Shown here: piece after piece, positions 14,619 to 21,524 of the stretch
Layout of the letters: the number at the start of each line of letters is the position of its first letter
Position numbering within the stretch: the stretch's first letter is position 1
Origin: a virus
Length of the DNA: 60,083 nucleotides
Virus record (IMG/VR): IMGVR_UViG_3300004806_000027
Span: 1-60,083 of that record
Reading direction: 5' to 3' (one strand)
The notes under the pieces: model-generated
Databases searched by the model: none
What the model was told of the DNA's origin: nothing
What the model saw: the letters and a program-made list of their open reading frames with translations, nothing else
Program-made: the position numbers and the translations under genes

Positions 14619-15179
14619 TTACTCCGCTGCCACTTGTTCAGCCGGTGCTTCAATGGCCCAACCACGAAGGCGCGCAATTATTTCAGCGTAATCCAGCGCC
14701 GCCATAACTTCGCACCGGTCATTTTTATTGGCCCAATATGCGCGGGCTTCATCTAACCGCTTATCTCGGCAACCGACGCGGATCGATAAGAAACCGTCGC
14801 GCAGCCAAGCAACAGCCGACCAACCATCCGGCGTTCCAAGCGAAAATGCACCTTTAGCACGGCTGAGATAGGCACCGCTGAGATCGGCACCGCTGAGATA
14901 GGCACCGCTGAGATCGGCACCGCTGAGATCGGCACCGCTGAGATTGGCACCGCTGAGATAGGCACCGCTGAGATCGGCACCGCTGAGATAGGCACCGCTG
15001 AGATCGGCACCGCTGAGATCGGCACGGCTGAGATTGGCACGTTCGCCCTTTTCTTTGGCTTTGCCGATCACAACCGACAAGGCAGCGCGCATTTGAAAGC
15101 GCGGTTCAACATCGTCGGCGATCTCGACCTCAAATGCGGCTTTGCCAGTCCATGAACGGAAAGGGATTGTGAATAGCAT
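14619..15179 (-). CDS. Pentapeptide-repeat protein
   Basis: The 186-residue protein has an N-terminal beta region (about 1-45), then about twelve perfect A(D/N/Y)LSG pentapeptides (48-107) that would fold as a right-handed quadrilateral beta helix, then a C-terminal domain ([22 protein letters not shown]) also seen in phage pentapeptide proteins. Known: some pentapeptide proteins mimic DNA and bind gyrase, but most have no assigned role. Here only one face varies (D, N or Y). Confidence 0.75.
   Translation of the reverse strand: MLFTIPFRSWTGKAAFEVEIADDVEPRFQMRAALSVVIGKAKEKGERANLSRADLSGADLSGAYLSGADLSGAYLSGANLSGADLSGADLSGAYLSGADLSGAYLSRAKGAFSLGTPDGWSAVAWLRDGFLSIRVGCRDKRLDEARAYWANKNDRCEVMAALDYAEIIARLRGWAIEAPAEQVAAE
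14857..15040. repeat. 15-base tandem repeat coding the pentapeptides
   Basis: About twelve near-identical copies of a 15-base unit of the type GGCACCGCTGAGATN, differing mainly at two positions. The high DNA identity shows recent expansion or homogenisation. It is coding DNA, not a CRISPR array (no spacers). Confidence 0.85.
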
Positions 15180-15184
15180 AGTAA

Positions 15185-15511
15185 TTACTCCGCTGCATCA
15201 CGGCGTTCCAGAGCGCGCATTTCCATGGCGTCCGCAATCATGCCGTTGTGATCGTTTAAACAAGCGTCCGCTAGGCTTTGAAGTGCGCTTGCTGACAGTA
15301 GGGGCATAAAATCAAACGGTTGGCCCATGATCGGGTTTCTGCCGCCTTGCAGATATGCTCTGCCGGTAACTCTGATAATGTCGCAATGCTCCGGCACGCG
15401 GGGTTCTGACCAACCGCCGCCGTATGCTTCATTATGCTCGTAATCAACATTGATTTCGTATTCGATTTCAATGTCATCGCTTTTAAGCGTGAATAGGGTT
15501 TCGTAGCGCAT
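15185..15511 (-). CDS. Phage protein of unknown function, beta-rich
   Basis: The 108-residue protein starts [20 protein letters not shown] and includes [17 protein letters not shown]. Alternating residues suggest a beta sandwich. It lies second in the early left operon, five bases before the pentapeptide gene. No family recognised. Confidence 0.55.
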   Translation of the reverse strand: MRYETLFTLKSDDIEIEYEINVDYEHNEAYGGGWSEPRVPEHCDIIRVTGRAYLQGGRNPIMGQPFDFMPLLSASALQSLADACLNDHNGMIADAMEMRALERRDAAE

Positions 15512-15708
15512 TATGCGGCAACCCGAATTTCGGTGATTACCGGATAGCGAGCGATTAACACATCGCGCAAGGCAACCAATTCTTTGTCAGTGGCGTAGAC
15601 GGTAACAACATCGCTGCCCGCGTTGTCGTAACCAGTAAGCATAATGGTGGAGTTAGTTTGGAACACTTCCCAAGATTTAACCTCAATTTCTGACGTTAGG
15701 CGGGCCAT
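15511..15708 (-). CDS. First gene of the early left operon, 65 residues
   Basis: The protein (MARLTSEIEVKSWEVFQTN) has a short beta-alpha-beta look and no recognised family. It overlaps the next start by one base. The leader upstream holds the GC-rich hairpin and the PL-type promoter. Confidence 0.5.
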   Translation of the reverse strand: MARLTSEIEVKSWEVFQTNSTIMLTGYDNAGSDVVTVYATDKELVALRDVLIARYPVITEIRVAA

Positions 15709-15730
15709 ATCAAATCTCCCTTGTGGTGGT

Positions 15731-15775
15731 CAGCGGCCCCGGCTCGATGCAGGAGGGTTTGTACCGGGGCCGCTG
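15731..15775 (-). promoter_or_regulatory. GC-rich hairpin in the leader of the early left operon
   Basis: CAGCGGCCCCGG (15731-15742) and CCGGGGCCGCTG (15764-15775) are perfect 12-base inverted repeats with a 21-base loop. The 3' part shares 17 of 19 bases with the element at 10182-10200. It lies between the leftward promoter and the first gene, so it could act as an attenuator or as an RNA element for a regulator. No T run follows. Confidence 0.5.
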
Positions 15776-15807
15776 CTTCACCGGGGGTGCATCCGGTGAC
15801 GGAAATA

Positions 15808-15836
15808 TTTATAGGACAAACTATATTTACGGTCAA
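15808..15836 (-). promoter_or_regulatory. Leftward early promoter (PL type) with operator-like half-sites
   Basis: On the minus strand TTGACC, 17-base spacer, TATAAA. The surrounding plus-strand sequence ATAGGACAAAC and CAATAGGCAAAT resembles the half-site ATAGACAAACC of the palindrome over the rightward promoter. The same repressor could therefore control both. Confidence 0.55.
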
Positions 15837-15915
15837 TAGGCAAATTTATTGCAATATAGAAATACCGATAATTTTGGGCATGGAGAAAATTTGCAAAAAT
15901 TTGCCCGGCGTCAAA

Positions 15916-16242
15916 TTAGCGTTTTTGAGGGGATCGCACCGTTAAAACGACGCTGGTTGCCATTGGCAGTTCATCGTTTAAAAGCTTGGCCTTAAGATTG
16001 GTTTGAAGGGCTGGGGATGTGCCGGTTAATTGTAAACGCACGCTTTCCATAAAATCCGTGTGGCAAAGCCCCATAATGCCCAAAGCGATTGATCCGGCAT
16101 CGGATTGGTGGTCGTCGAATTGCACGGCTTTTATAGTCATGCAATCAAACCAGGTTTTGATTGCCTCGTTTTTTTGTTGGGGTGTGGCCAGCTGAGGGCT
16201 GGCGCATGCTCCTAGTATAAAGAGTGCGGCAAGCCGTTTCAT
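15916..16242 (-). CDS. Lipoprotein coupled to the repressor gene
   Basis: ATG 16242 gives MKRLAALFILGAC, a signal sequence with lipobox LGAC, and a 108-residue precursor (87-90 residues mature). Its ATG overlaps the repressor TGA (ATGA), so it should be made whenever the repressor is, including in the lysogen. The mature part has no recognised domain. Known precedent: prophage lipoproteins such as Cor or Llp block phage receptors. Inference: superinfection exclusion or another lysogenic function. Confidence 0.65.
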   Translation of the reverse strand: MKRLAALFILGACASPQLATPQQKNEAIKTWFDCMTIKAVQFDDHQSDAGSIALGIMGLCHTDFMESVRLQLTGTSPALQTNLKAKLLNDELPMATSVVLTVRSPQKR

Positions 16243-16901
16243 TCCATGGCCGTCCCGCAAACCCGCAACATCATTCGAATTTCGCTGCGAGAAAGCACAA
16301 AATCATTGGGCGGGTCGTATTCGCGCAAGGTGACGCTATTGGCCGATCTGCGAACCAATCGTTTAACGATTACGGATCGGTCAATTTTTTCAATAACGAC
16401 AAAATCCATAATTTTTGGTTCTTGTTTGGGGTGAACCAATAACAAAGTGCCTGGGATCAAGACTTCGCCCATGGAGTCGCCGGTAACATAAAGCGCAAAC
16501 GCTTCATCTATGCCGACTAAATTAGATGGACGAAAAGTATAATCTATTGCGTCTTGGTCAAATGTTAGCACCCCATCACCCCCTTGAGCCAGACCTCTAA
16601 TAGGTAAGTCTCTTTTGCCCATATTGATGGTAGTAAAAACTGATTCGTTTGCAACAGGATTATTTTTATAAGTTGTAAGTTTGTTGGGGACGCTAAACTT
16701 TAGTTTATTGCCCATCAAAAGCCAATTGGGGTCACATTCCAATACTTCTGCCAGCTTTAATATTTTGGTGGTGCCTTGAGTCTCGTCATTTTCAATGGCT
16801 GATAAAGACGGCTGAGATATGCCCACGCGGCTGGCAAGTTCCGCTTGAGACAATTTTAAATCAGCGCGACGGGCGCGCACTCGTTTACCTAAAGTTTCCA
16901 T
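16239..16901 (-). CDS. CI/C2-type repressor, HTH plus S24 peptidase domain
   Basis: The 220-residue protein has an N-terminal HTH (LKLSQAELASRVGISQPSLSAIENDE, about 16-41) and a C-terminal LexA-fold domain with the catalytic Ser in YVTGDSMGEV and Lys in SVIVKRLVRR. The expected self-cleavage Ala-Gly site reads LAQGGDG here (Gly-Gly), so RecA-triggered cleavage may be altered. It should maintain lysogeny by binding operators at 16935-16983 and near 15820. The lipoprotein gene is coupled downstream. Confidence 0.88.
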   Translation of the reverse strand: METLGKRVRARRADLKLSQAELASRVGISQPSLSAIENDETQGTTKILKLAEVLECDPNWLLMGNKLKFSVPNKLTTYKNNPVANESVFTTINMGKRDLPIRGLAQGGDGVLTFDQDAIDYTFRPSNLVGIDEAFALYVTGDSMGEVLIPGTLLLVHPKQEPKIMDFVVIEKIDRSVIVKRLVRRSANSVTLREYDPPNDFVLSRSEIRMMLRVCGTAME

Positions 16902-16934
16902 GTCCGCACATTAATTAAAAAAACTCATTTTTCC

Positions 16935-16983
16935 AATAGCATCCACTATTGACGCGGCTTTGGTTTGCCTATATAGACAAACC
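16935..16983. promoter_or_regulatory. Immunity switch: operators and rightward promoter (PR)
   Basis: Two palindromes lie between the repressor and Cro-like genes: AATAG-6-CTATT (16935-16950) and GGTTTG-10-CAAACC (16962-16983, 20 of 22 bases symmetric). A rightward promoter TTGACG (16949-16954), 17-base spacer, TATAGA (16972-16977) overlaps both. The predicted start of transcription coincides with the ATG at 16985, so the first gene is probably leaderless. Confidence 0.65.
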
Positions 16984-16984
16984 T

Positions 16985-17233
16985 ATGAACACGCCTATAA
17001 CCGCGCTGCAACGCGCATTAGAGATTGCCGGTGGACAAAACGCCTTGGCCCGCGCCATTGGGGTCAAACAGCCGTCCATTTGGGCATGGGTTAATCGTTC
17101 AACCAAGATTTCAGCCGAAAATGCGTTGGCCATTGAAAGGGCAACCGGTATTTCCCGGTGCGAATTAAGGCCAGACATTTTTTTGGTGCCATTGCCGCAA
17201 TCTCAAAATGATGAGGTGCGTAATGCTGGCTAG
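16985..17233 (+). CDS. Cro-like regulator, YdaS family HTH
   Basis: The 82-residue protein has LQRALEIAGGQNALARAIGVKQPSIWAWV, SAENALAIERATGISRCELRPDIF: the YdaS/Cro-like HTH pattern of lambdoid immunity regions. Divergent from the repressor and first in the rightward early operon, it should repress the CI-type gene during lytic growth. ATG 16985 lies where PR should begin, with no Shine-Dalgarno. Confidence 0.8.
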   Translation: MNTPITALQRALEIAGGQNALARAIGVKQPSIWAWVNRSTKISAENALAIERATGISRCELRPDIFLVPLPQSQNDEVRNAG

Positions 17234-17234
17234 A

Positions 17235-17405
17235 TCAGTCATTGGCCGCAACTTGTTCGCCAATCGGTTGGGGATGATCCGACCGGTTAATAAGTTTGCA
17301 GCCAATGACGATCAAGGCCAGTCCTGTCGCCATATCAAGTTTTACCCAATTGTCGAGCGTGTCATTCCGGCCAAGGTCGTCACGCTCCAATTCCCGTTCA
17401 ATCAT
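17235..17405 (-). CDS. Small antisense-strand membrane protein
   Basis: ATG 17405 has a GGGAG Shine-Dalgarno 8 bases upstream and opens a 56-residue protein (MIERELERDDLGRND) with one hydrophobic segment (MATGLALIVIGCKLI). It fills the only gap in the rightward early operon and runs against it, ending 2 bases from the Cro-like stop. Codon choice matches the neighbours. Transcription would need its own promoter, which I cannot identify. Possible prophage-state gene. Confidence 0.5.
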   Translation of the reverse strand: MIERELERDDLGRNDTLDNWVKLDMATGLALIVIGCKLINRSDHPQPIGEQVAAND

Positions 17406-17448
17406 CAATCTGGCTCCCGTCCTTGCATCATTAAAATGCGAGGGAACG

Positions 17449-17898
17449 ATGAGCAAATACACAGTGAAAGTTACCAAAAAAATGCCGTGCGTTGATGCCG
17501 TTCCTGAAATGGGATCGCGCGTGGCGTTCTGGCTGCGCCAAGCCTATCCGCGCAATACCGTGAAAGAGGTGGCGAGAGCGGTTGATAGTGATGAGCGCAC
17601 CGTTCGGGAATGGCTTGAGGGCAAGTACCCAAGCGGAAAGCATATTTCGCGGTTAAGCGGCTTATTTGGGTATCGGTTTGTGGCGTTTGTGTTTGAACCA
17701 GCTTGTGGCGACACGGCAATGCTACGAATCCGAGGGGAATTGGATGATTTACAGAAAGAACATGCGCAATTGGCGGATCGCATTTTACAAGCGCGGGCTG
17801 ATTTTGACGGCATCCGCGCTGAATCGGATCGGCCATTGGTGCATTCGAACGGGTCACAAAGTGATGGACCTGTATTTTCCGATTTAACTGGCGATTGA
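17449..17898 (+). CDS. HTH regulator in the CII position
   Basis: The 149-residue product starts at ATG 17449 after GAGGGA. It has VKEVARAVDSDERTVREWLEGKYP (HTH, about 32-55), a short HISRLSGLFGYRFVAFVFEP segment and a C-terminal coiled coil (LDDLQKEHAQLADRIL). This layout occurs in alphaproteobacterial phage regulators located where lambda has cII. Target sites are unknown. Confidence 0.65.
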   Translation: MSKYTVKVTKKMPCVDAVPEMGSRVAFWLRQAYPRNTVKEVARAVDSDERTVREWLEGKYPSGKHISRLSGLFGYRFVAFVFEPACGDTAMLRIRGELDDLQKEHAQLADRILQARADFDGIRAESDRPLVHSNGSQSDGPVFSDLTGD

Positions 17899-17961
17899 GT
17901 TTTAAGAATTGCGGGTTTTTACCTGCTCAACAGGCCCACACGGGCGTACCTCCCTCAACTT

Positions 17962-17987
17962 GCCGGGGCTTTGGCCCTGGCCTTTTT
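17962..17987 (+). terminator. tR1-like terminator before the GapR-like gene
   Basis: GCCGGGGC and GGCCCTGGC form a hairpin with a mismatch, followed by CTTTTTGG. It lies 12 bases before the next start, where an early-operon attenuator would be expected. Confidence 0.45.
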
Positions 17988-17998
17988 GGAGATTGAGA

Positions 17999-18277
17999 AT
18001 GACAATTTCAAACGGACAATTGCAGTCAATAGTGGAGCGGATTGAGCGCCTTGAAACCGAGAAGGCAGAGCTGGCTGGGGACATTAAGGATGTGTACGCG
18101 GAGGCGGCTGCTCACGGGTTTGAAACCAAAATCATCCGCAAGGTCATTGCGCTTCGCAAAAAAGACAAAGCGCAGCGCGATGAAGAAGAAGCAAAGCTGG
18201 AATTGTATTTGAACGCTTTGGGCATGCTTGCCACCACTCCGTTGGGTGAAGCCGCATTAAAGCGTGTTGCGGCCTGA
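17999..18277 (+). CDS. gapR: GapR-like nucleoid protein (DUF2312)
   Basis: The 92-residue protein has the DUF2312 signature: LQSIVERIERLETEKAELAGDIKDVYAEA, then HGFETKIIRKVIALRKKDKAQRDEEEA. Known: GapR is an essential alphaproteobacterial protein that clamps overtwisted DNA and promotes replication and cell-cycle progression. A phage copy at the head of the replication operon may support phage DNA replication. The end overlaps the RusA start by one base. Confidence 0.85.
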   Translation: MTISNGQLQSIVERIERLETEKAELAGDIKDVYAEAAAHGFETKIIRKVIALRKKDKAQRDEEEAKLELYLNALGMLATTPLGEAALKRVAA

Positions 18278-18708
18278 TGCGTCACTTGGCGACATTTGAA
18301 ATTGGCGGGGAGCCGGTCGGCAAACAGCGTCCGCGCATGACCAAACAGGGTCATGTTTATACTCCCGCCAAGACGGTTGAATATGAGCAAGCCGTTCAAT
18401 GGGCGGCGCGCGCCGTGTTCAAAGATGATCCGGTTGGCAATGCCATAGCGGCGACCATCAATGTGTTTGTCGTGCCTCCTAAATCTTGGCCAGCACGTCA
18501 ACGCAATGCGGCTTTAAAAGGGACGTTTGCACCGATTCATCGGGTCGATCTGGATAATGTCGCCAAGGCGGTTTGCGATGCTCTTAACGGCGTTGTGTAC
18601 CAAGATGACAAGCAAATCATTTGGCTGACCGTGCGGCGGCATTGGGCGGATAAGCCCAAGGTCAAAGTAACCATCGAAGCATTTGAATTGGATGCGGTGG
18701 CGGCATGA
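18277..18708 (+). CDS. rusA: RusA-family Holliday junction endonuclease
   Basis: The 143-residue protein has GEPVGKQRPRMTKQGHVYTPAKT, RVDLDNVAKAVCDALNGVVYQDDKQI, with the DLDN and DD residues that bind Mg2+ in RusA. It resolves Holliday junctions and branched DNA made during replication and recombination. The last bases overlap the methyltransferase start (ATGA). Confidence 0.9.
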   Translation: MRHLATFEIGGEPVGKQRPRMTKQGHVYTPAKTVEYEQAVQWAARAVFKDDPVGNAIAATINVFVVPPKSWPARQRNAALKGTFAPIHRVDLDNVAKAVCDALNGVVYQDDKQIIWLTVRRHWADKPKVKVTIEAFELDAVAA

Positions 18709-19892
18709 CGGCTTATTACAACGAAAACGATCCGTTTGCCGCTGCTTGGTTGCGCGAGCTAATCAAACAAGGATTGATTCCAGATGGATTCGTCGACATT
18801 CGATCTATTTGCGACGTCACCGGCGCCGACCTTGTCGGATTCGACCAAGTCCATTTCTTCGCCGGAATCGGGGGATGGGCCGAGGCTCTTAGACTTGCCG
18901 GATGGCCGGTCGACCGTCCCGTCTGGACCGGCTCGCCACCATGCCAGCCCTTCAGTGTCGCGGGAAAGCGGCAAGGGGTCGACGACAAGCGTCACCTCTG
19001 GCCGGAATTGTTTCGGCTCGTCGGCGAGTGTCGACCTTCAAACCTGTTTGGCGAACAGGTTGCGGCAGCGGTTGGTCAATCATGGCTCGACAATGTCGCC
19101 AATGATCTTGAAGGACTTGATTACGCCGTTGGGGCGGCGATTATTCCGGCTTGTGCCGTCGGCGCGCCGCACCGCCGCGACCGATTGTTCTTTGTGGCCC
19201 ACGCCCACAACTCCGAGCGGCGGGCAAAGCAATCCTCCCGGTACGACGCCGACAGGGGTCCGGCCGGACGGCTCAAAAGCAACAGTGACGCTACAGAATA
19301 CGATCCAAGCACTTTGGCCGACGCCTCGGGCGAACGACGGGACGGGCGCGCAGCTTCAACCGAATTTACAAGGGGGCTTGTTGTTGCGCCAGACGACGGC
19401 GCTTTGGGCGACGCCGCAAGTGCGCGAGAAGGGCGGCGGGGACTATACGGACCCGGACAAAGCGGCAGCCCGGATACAATCGGGGCACCAGGTCAATTTG
19501 CAGGATCATGTGCCGGCGCTTTGGTCGACGCCCAAAGCGACAGACGGCGACAAGGGCGGACCGAACCAGAAATACGGATCGGGGAGCATGACGCTTCCGT
19601 CTATGGTTTATTGGTCGACGCCGACAACGAACGACGCCAAAAACAACGCGGGGCCGTCACAATTCGAACGCAACAGCCAAGCGTTGAACGTTCAAGCGGC
19701 AATTATTGGGCCGATGCAGAACGGATTGTCGGGATCGACGGAAAAGCCAGGCCAGTTAAACCCGGAATTTGTCTCTTGGTTGATGGGCTACCCAACCGAG
19801 TGGGTATGTTGCGCGGCTTCGGTAACGCGATTGTCCCGCAAGCAGCGGCAGAGTTCATAGGTGCATATATGGATGTGAGGGCGGCGGCATGA
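18705..19892 (+). CDS. dcm: DNA cytosine-5 methyltransferase
   Basis: The 395-residue protein has motif I HFFAGIGGW, motif IV GSPPCQPFSVAGKRQG with the catalytic Cys, motif VIII GAPHRRDRLFFVAHA and the C-terminal motif RGFGNAIVPQ (IX/X). Between about residues 165 and 330 the target-recognition region consists of five degenerate repeats (LADASGERR, LVDAQSDRR, LVDADNERR). It methylates cytosine in an unknown site, likely protecting phage DNA. No restriction partner is seen. Another long ORF lies inside it in the +1 frame, and the repeats are coding in both frames. Confidence 0.88.
   Translation: MTAYYNENDPFAAAWLRELIKQGLIPDGFVDIRSICDVTGADLVGFDQVHFFAGIGGWAEALRLAGWPVDRPVWTGSPPCQPFSVAGKRQGVDDKRHLWPELFRLVGECRPSNLFGEQVAAAVGQSWLDNVANDLEGLDYAVGAAIIPACAVGAPHRRDRLFFVAHAHNSERRAKQSSRYDADRGPAGRLKSNSDATEYDPSTLADASGERRDGRAASTEFTRGLVVAPDDGALGDAASAREGRRGLYGPGQSGSPDTIGAPGQFAGSCAGALVDAQSDRRRQGRTEPEIRIGEHDASVYGLLVDADNERRQKQRGAVTIRTQQPSVERSSGNYWADAERIVGIDGKARPVKPGICLLVDGLPNRVGMLRGFGNAIVPQAAAEFIGAYMDVRAAA
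18784..19860 (+). CDS. Overprinted ORF inside the methyltransferase gene (LWPTP repeat protein)
   Basis: In the +1 frame, ATG 18784 follows AAGGA by 10 bases and opens 358 codons without a stop. The product has an S/T/P-rich start (MDSSTFDLFATSPAP), then LWPTPTTPSGG, LWPTPRANDG, LWATPQVREKG, LWSTPKATDGD and YWSTPTTNDA, and ends GQLNPEFVSWLMGYPTEW. I recall LWPTP...LNPxFxxWLMGYPxEW as a family found next to or over phage cytosine methylases, but cannot check. The length, Shine-Dalgarno and family-like ending support real dual coding. Function unknown. Confidence 0.6.
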   Translation: MDSSTFDLFATSPAPTLSDSTKSISSPESGDGPRLLDLPDGRSTVPSGPARHHASPSVSRESGKGSTTSVTSGRNCFGSSASVDLQTCLANRLRQRLVNHGSTMSPMILKDLITPLGRRLFRLVPSARRTAATDCSLWPTPTTPSGGQSNPPGTTPTGVRPDGSKATVTLQNTIQALWPTPRANDGTGAQLQPNLQGGLLLRQTTALWATPQVREKGGGDYTDPDKAAARIQSGHQVNLQDHVPALWSTPKATDGDKGGPNQKYGSGSMTLPSMVYWSTPTTNDAKNNAGPSQFERNSQALNVQAAIIGPMQNGLSGSTEKPGQLNPEFVSWLMGYPTEWVCCAASVTRLSRKQRQSS

Positions 19893-20095
19893 TGAGTGCG
19901 GCGCCCGCAATCCGGTATTTTCGCCACTTTCCCAAGTCTCAAGTGGATTGGGCCATAGGCACCGGCAAATGGGCGCGCACGGGTCGAAACAATGGGCTTT
20001 CGCACCATGAATATTGGAGCGAGTGCCTGGAATGGATAGGCGAGGGTGAGCCGGTTGACACAAAATTTTATGCTGGGACACCAAATGAACGGTGA
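19889..20095 (+). CDS. Small phage protein
   Basis: The 68-residue protein (RYFRHFPKSQVDWAIGTGKWARTG) is coupled to the methylase stop by ATGA and overlaps the helicase start. It is Trp- and Gly-rich with no recognised domain. Confidence 0.5.
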   Translation: MMSAAPAIRYFRHFPKSQVDWAIGTGKWARTGRNNGLSHHEYWSECLEWIGEGEPVDTKFYAGTPNER

Positions 20096-21524
20096 TTATC
20101 AATCTTTTCTTGCGTCCAAGCAGCCTCGTGCGGTTATGCGCGGCTTAAAGGGCGATGCGTTGTTAGCGGATCATTTGTTTCCGTTTCAGCGCGAATGCGT
20201 TGACCATAATTTGCGCGTCGGCGCGGCTGGGTTGTTTTTAGACACTGGCATGGGCAAAACCGAGATCCAGCTTGAGTATTTGTACCACGCCATGAAGGCG
20301 ACTAACGGGCGCGGTTTATTGCTGACGCCGTTAGCTGTCGCGCAACAAACCAAGCGCCGGGCGGATAAGTATGGTTATGAGGCCCGCGTAATCCGCGAAA
20401 TGTCAGATGTTGGACCAGGAATTAACATTTGCAATTATGACCGCTTGGATAAGATTGATCCTGATGCTTTTGGTGCCGTGTCACTTGATGAGGCGTCAAT
20501 TCTTAAATCATTTACAAATAAAACCACGCGGGCGTTGATTGATGCGTTCAAGGGTCATCGGTTTAAGCTGACAGCGACCGCGACACCGGCCCCGAATGAT
20601 CACATGGAAATTGGCAATTATGCTGAATTTCTTGAAATCATGGCCGCAAATGAAATGCTATCCCGGTTCTTTATCAATGACACTTCAACCGCTTCCCAAG
20701 AGTGGCGGCTTAAGGGTCATGCTGAGATTTCATTTTGGGATTGGATGGCATCTTGGTGCCGGATGGCTGAACGTCCGGCTGATCTGGGGGACATGGAAAC
20801 TGACTCGCGGTTTGATCTGCCGCCGATGGAAATTATCCGGCATCAGGCGGCCCAAACCGAAATTAAAACCGATGGCAATGATCTATTTGCCCATCTGGCC
20901 CTATCAGCGACCAATCTGCATGACGTGAAACGTCAAACCGCTGCCGCTAGAACGGATGTTTTGGGCGGCTTCGTCACTCAAGATAAACCGTGGATCATTT
21001 GGGTTGATACCGATTATGAAGCCGACAGCGTTAAAAAGGCTTTGCCTTTTGCGGTTGAGGTTCGGGGGGCACAATCCATTGATGAAAAGGAAAGCCGACT
21101 AGAGGCTTTTGCTTCGGGCGATATCAAGGTGCTGATCGGCAAGCCGTCGATGCTTGGATATGGCTTAGATTGGTCGCATTGCGCTGATATGGCGTTTGTC
21201 GGTCGCGGCTATTCCTATGAGACATGGTATCAGGCCGTCCGCCGTTGCTGGCGGTTTGGACAGACTAAACCTGTCAATGTTCACTTGATCGTTGCAGAGG
21301 GTGAATCCGAGATCGGACGCGTGATTGACCGCAAGGCGATGGATCACAGCAAGATGAAATCCGCCATGCGCGCCGCCATGCTTCGGTCTGCTACCACTAC
21401 TCAACAAACAAAGATTGCTTACGAACCTAAACACAAAGGGAGACTACCATCATGGTTGACTGCGACAACGAATACCACGGCGAGCGGTTTGCGGCGTTCA
21501 ACGGAGACTGCGTTAGCGTCATAA
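20085..21524 (+). CDS. SNF2-like superfamily 2 helicase
   Basis: The product of about 479 residues has motif I LDTGMGKTE, motif II SLDEAS, motif III LTATATPAPND and a C-terminal RecA domain with GLDWSHCADMAF and motif VI YQAVRRCWRFGQTKPV. This is the SNF2-like DEAD/DEAH helicase common in phage replication modules. ATG 20085 is preferred, although an upstream ATG at 20070 is possible. The last 73 bases overlap the next methyltransferase gene, so the two are tightly linked and may act together. Confidence 0.82.
   Translation: MNGDYQSFLASKQPRAVMRGLKGDALLADHLFPFQRECVDHNLRVGAAGLFLDTGMGKTEIQLEYLYHAMKATNGRGLLLTPLAVAQQTKRRADKYGYEARVIREMSDVGPGINICNYDRLDKIDPDAFGAVSLDEASILKSFTNKTTRALIDAFKGHRFKLTATATPAPNDHMEIGNYAEFLEIMAANEMLSRFFINDTSTASQEWRLKGHAEISFWDWMASWCRMAERPADLGDMETDSRFDLPPMEIIRHQAAQTEIKTDGNDLFAHLALSATNLHDVKRQTAAARTDVLGGFVTQDKPWIIWVDTDYEADSVKKALPFAVEVRGAQSIDEKESRLEAFASGDIKVLIGKPSMLGYGLDWSHCADMAFVGRGYSYETWYQAVRRCWRFGQTKPVNVHLIVAEGESEIGRVIDRKAMDHSKMKSAMRAAMLRSATTTQQTKIAYEPKHKGRLPSWLTATTNTTASGLRRSTETALAS

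Noticed and set aside
14753-15040. ORF of repeated [11 protein letters not shown] units on the minus strand
   Set aside because: It is a shadow of the pentapeptide repeats in another frame; the A(D/N/Y)LSG frame has a proper start, flanking domains and a known fold.
14857-15040. CRISPR-like array
   Set aside because: The 15-base units are contiguous with no unique spacers and code for pentapeptides.
16985-17233. Toxin-antitoxin pair based on the YdaS-like protein
   Set aside because: Its place opposite an S24 repressor and first in the early operon fits Cro. No YdaT-like toxin follows.
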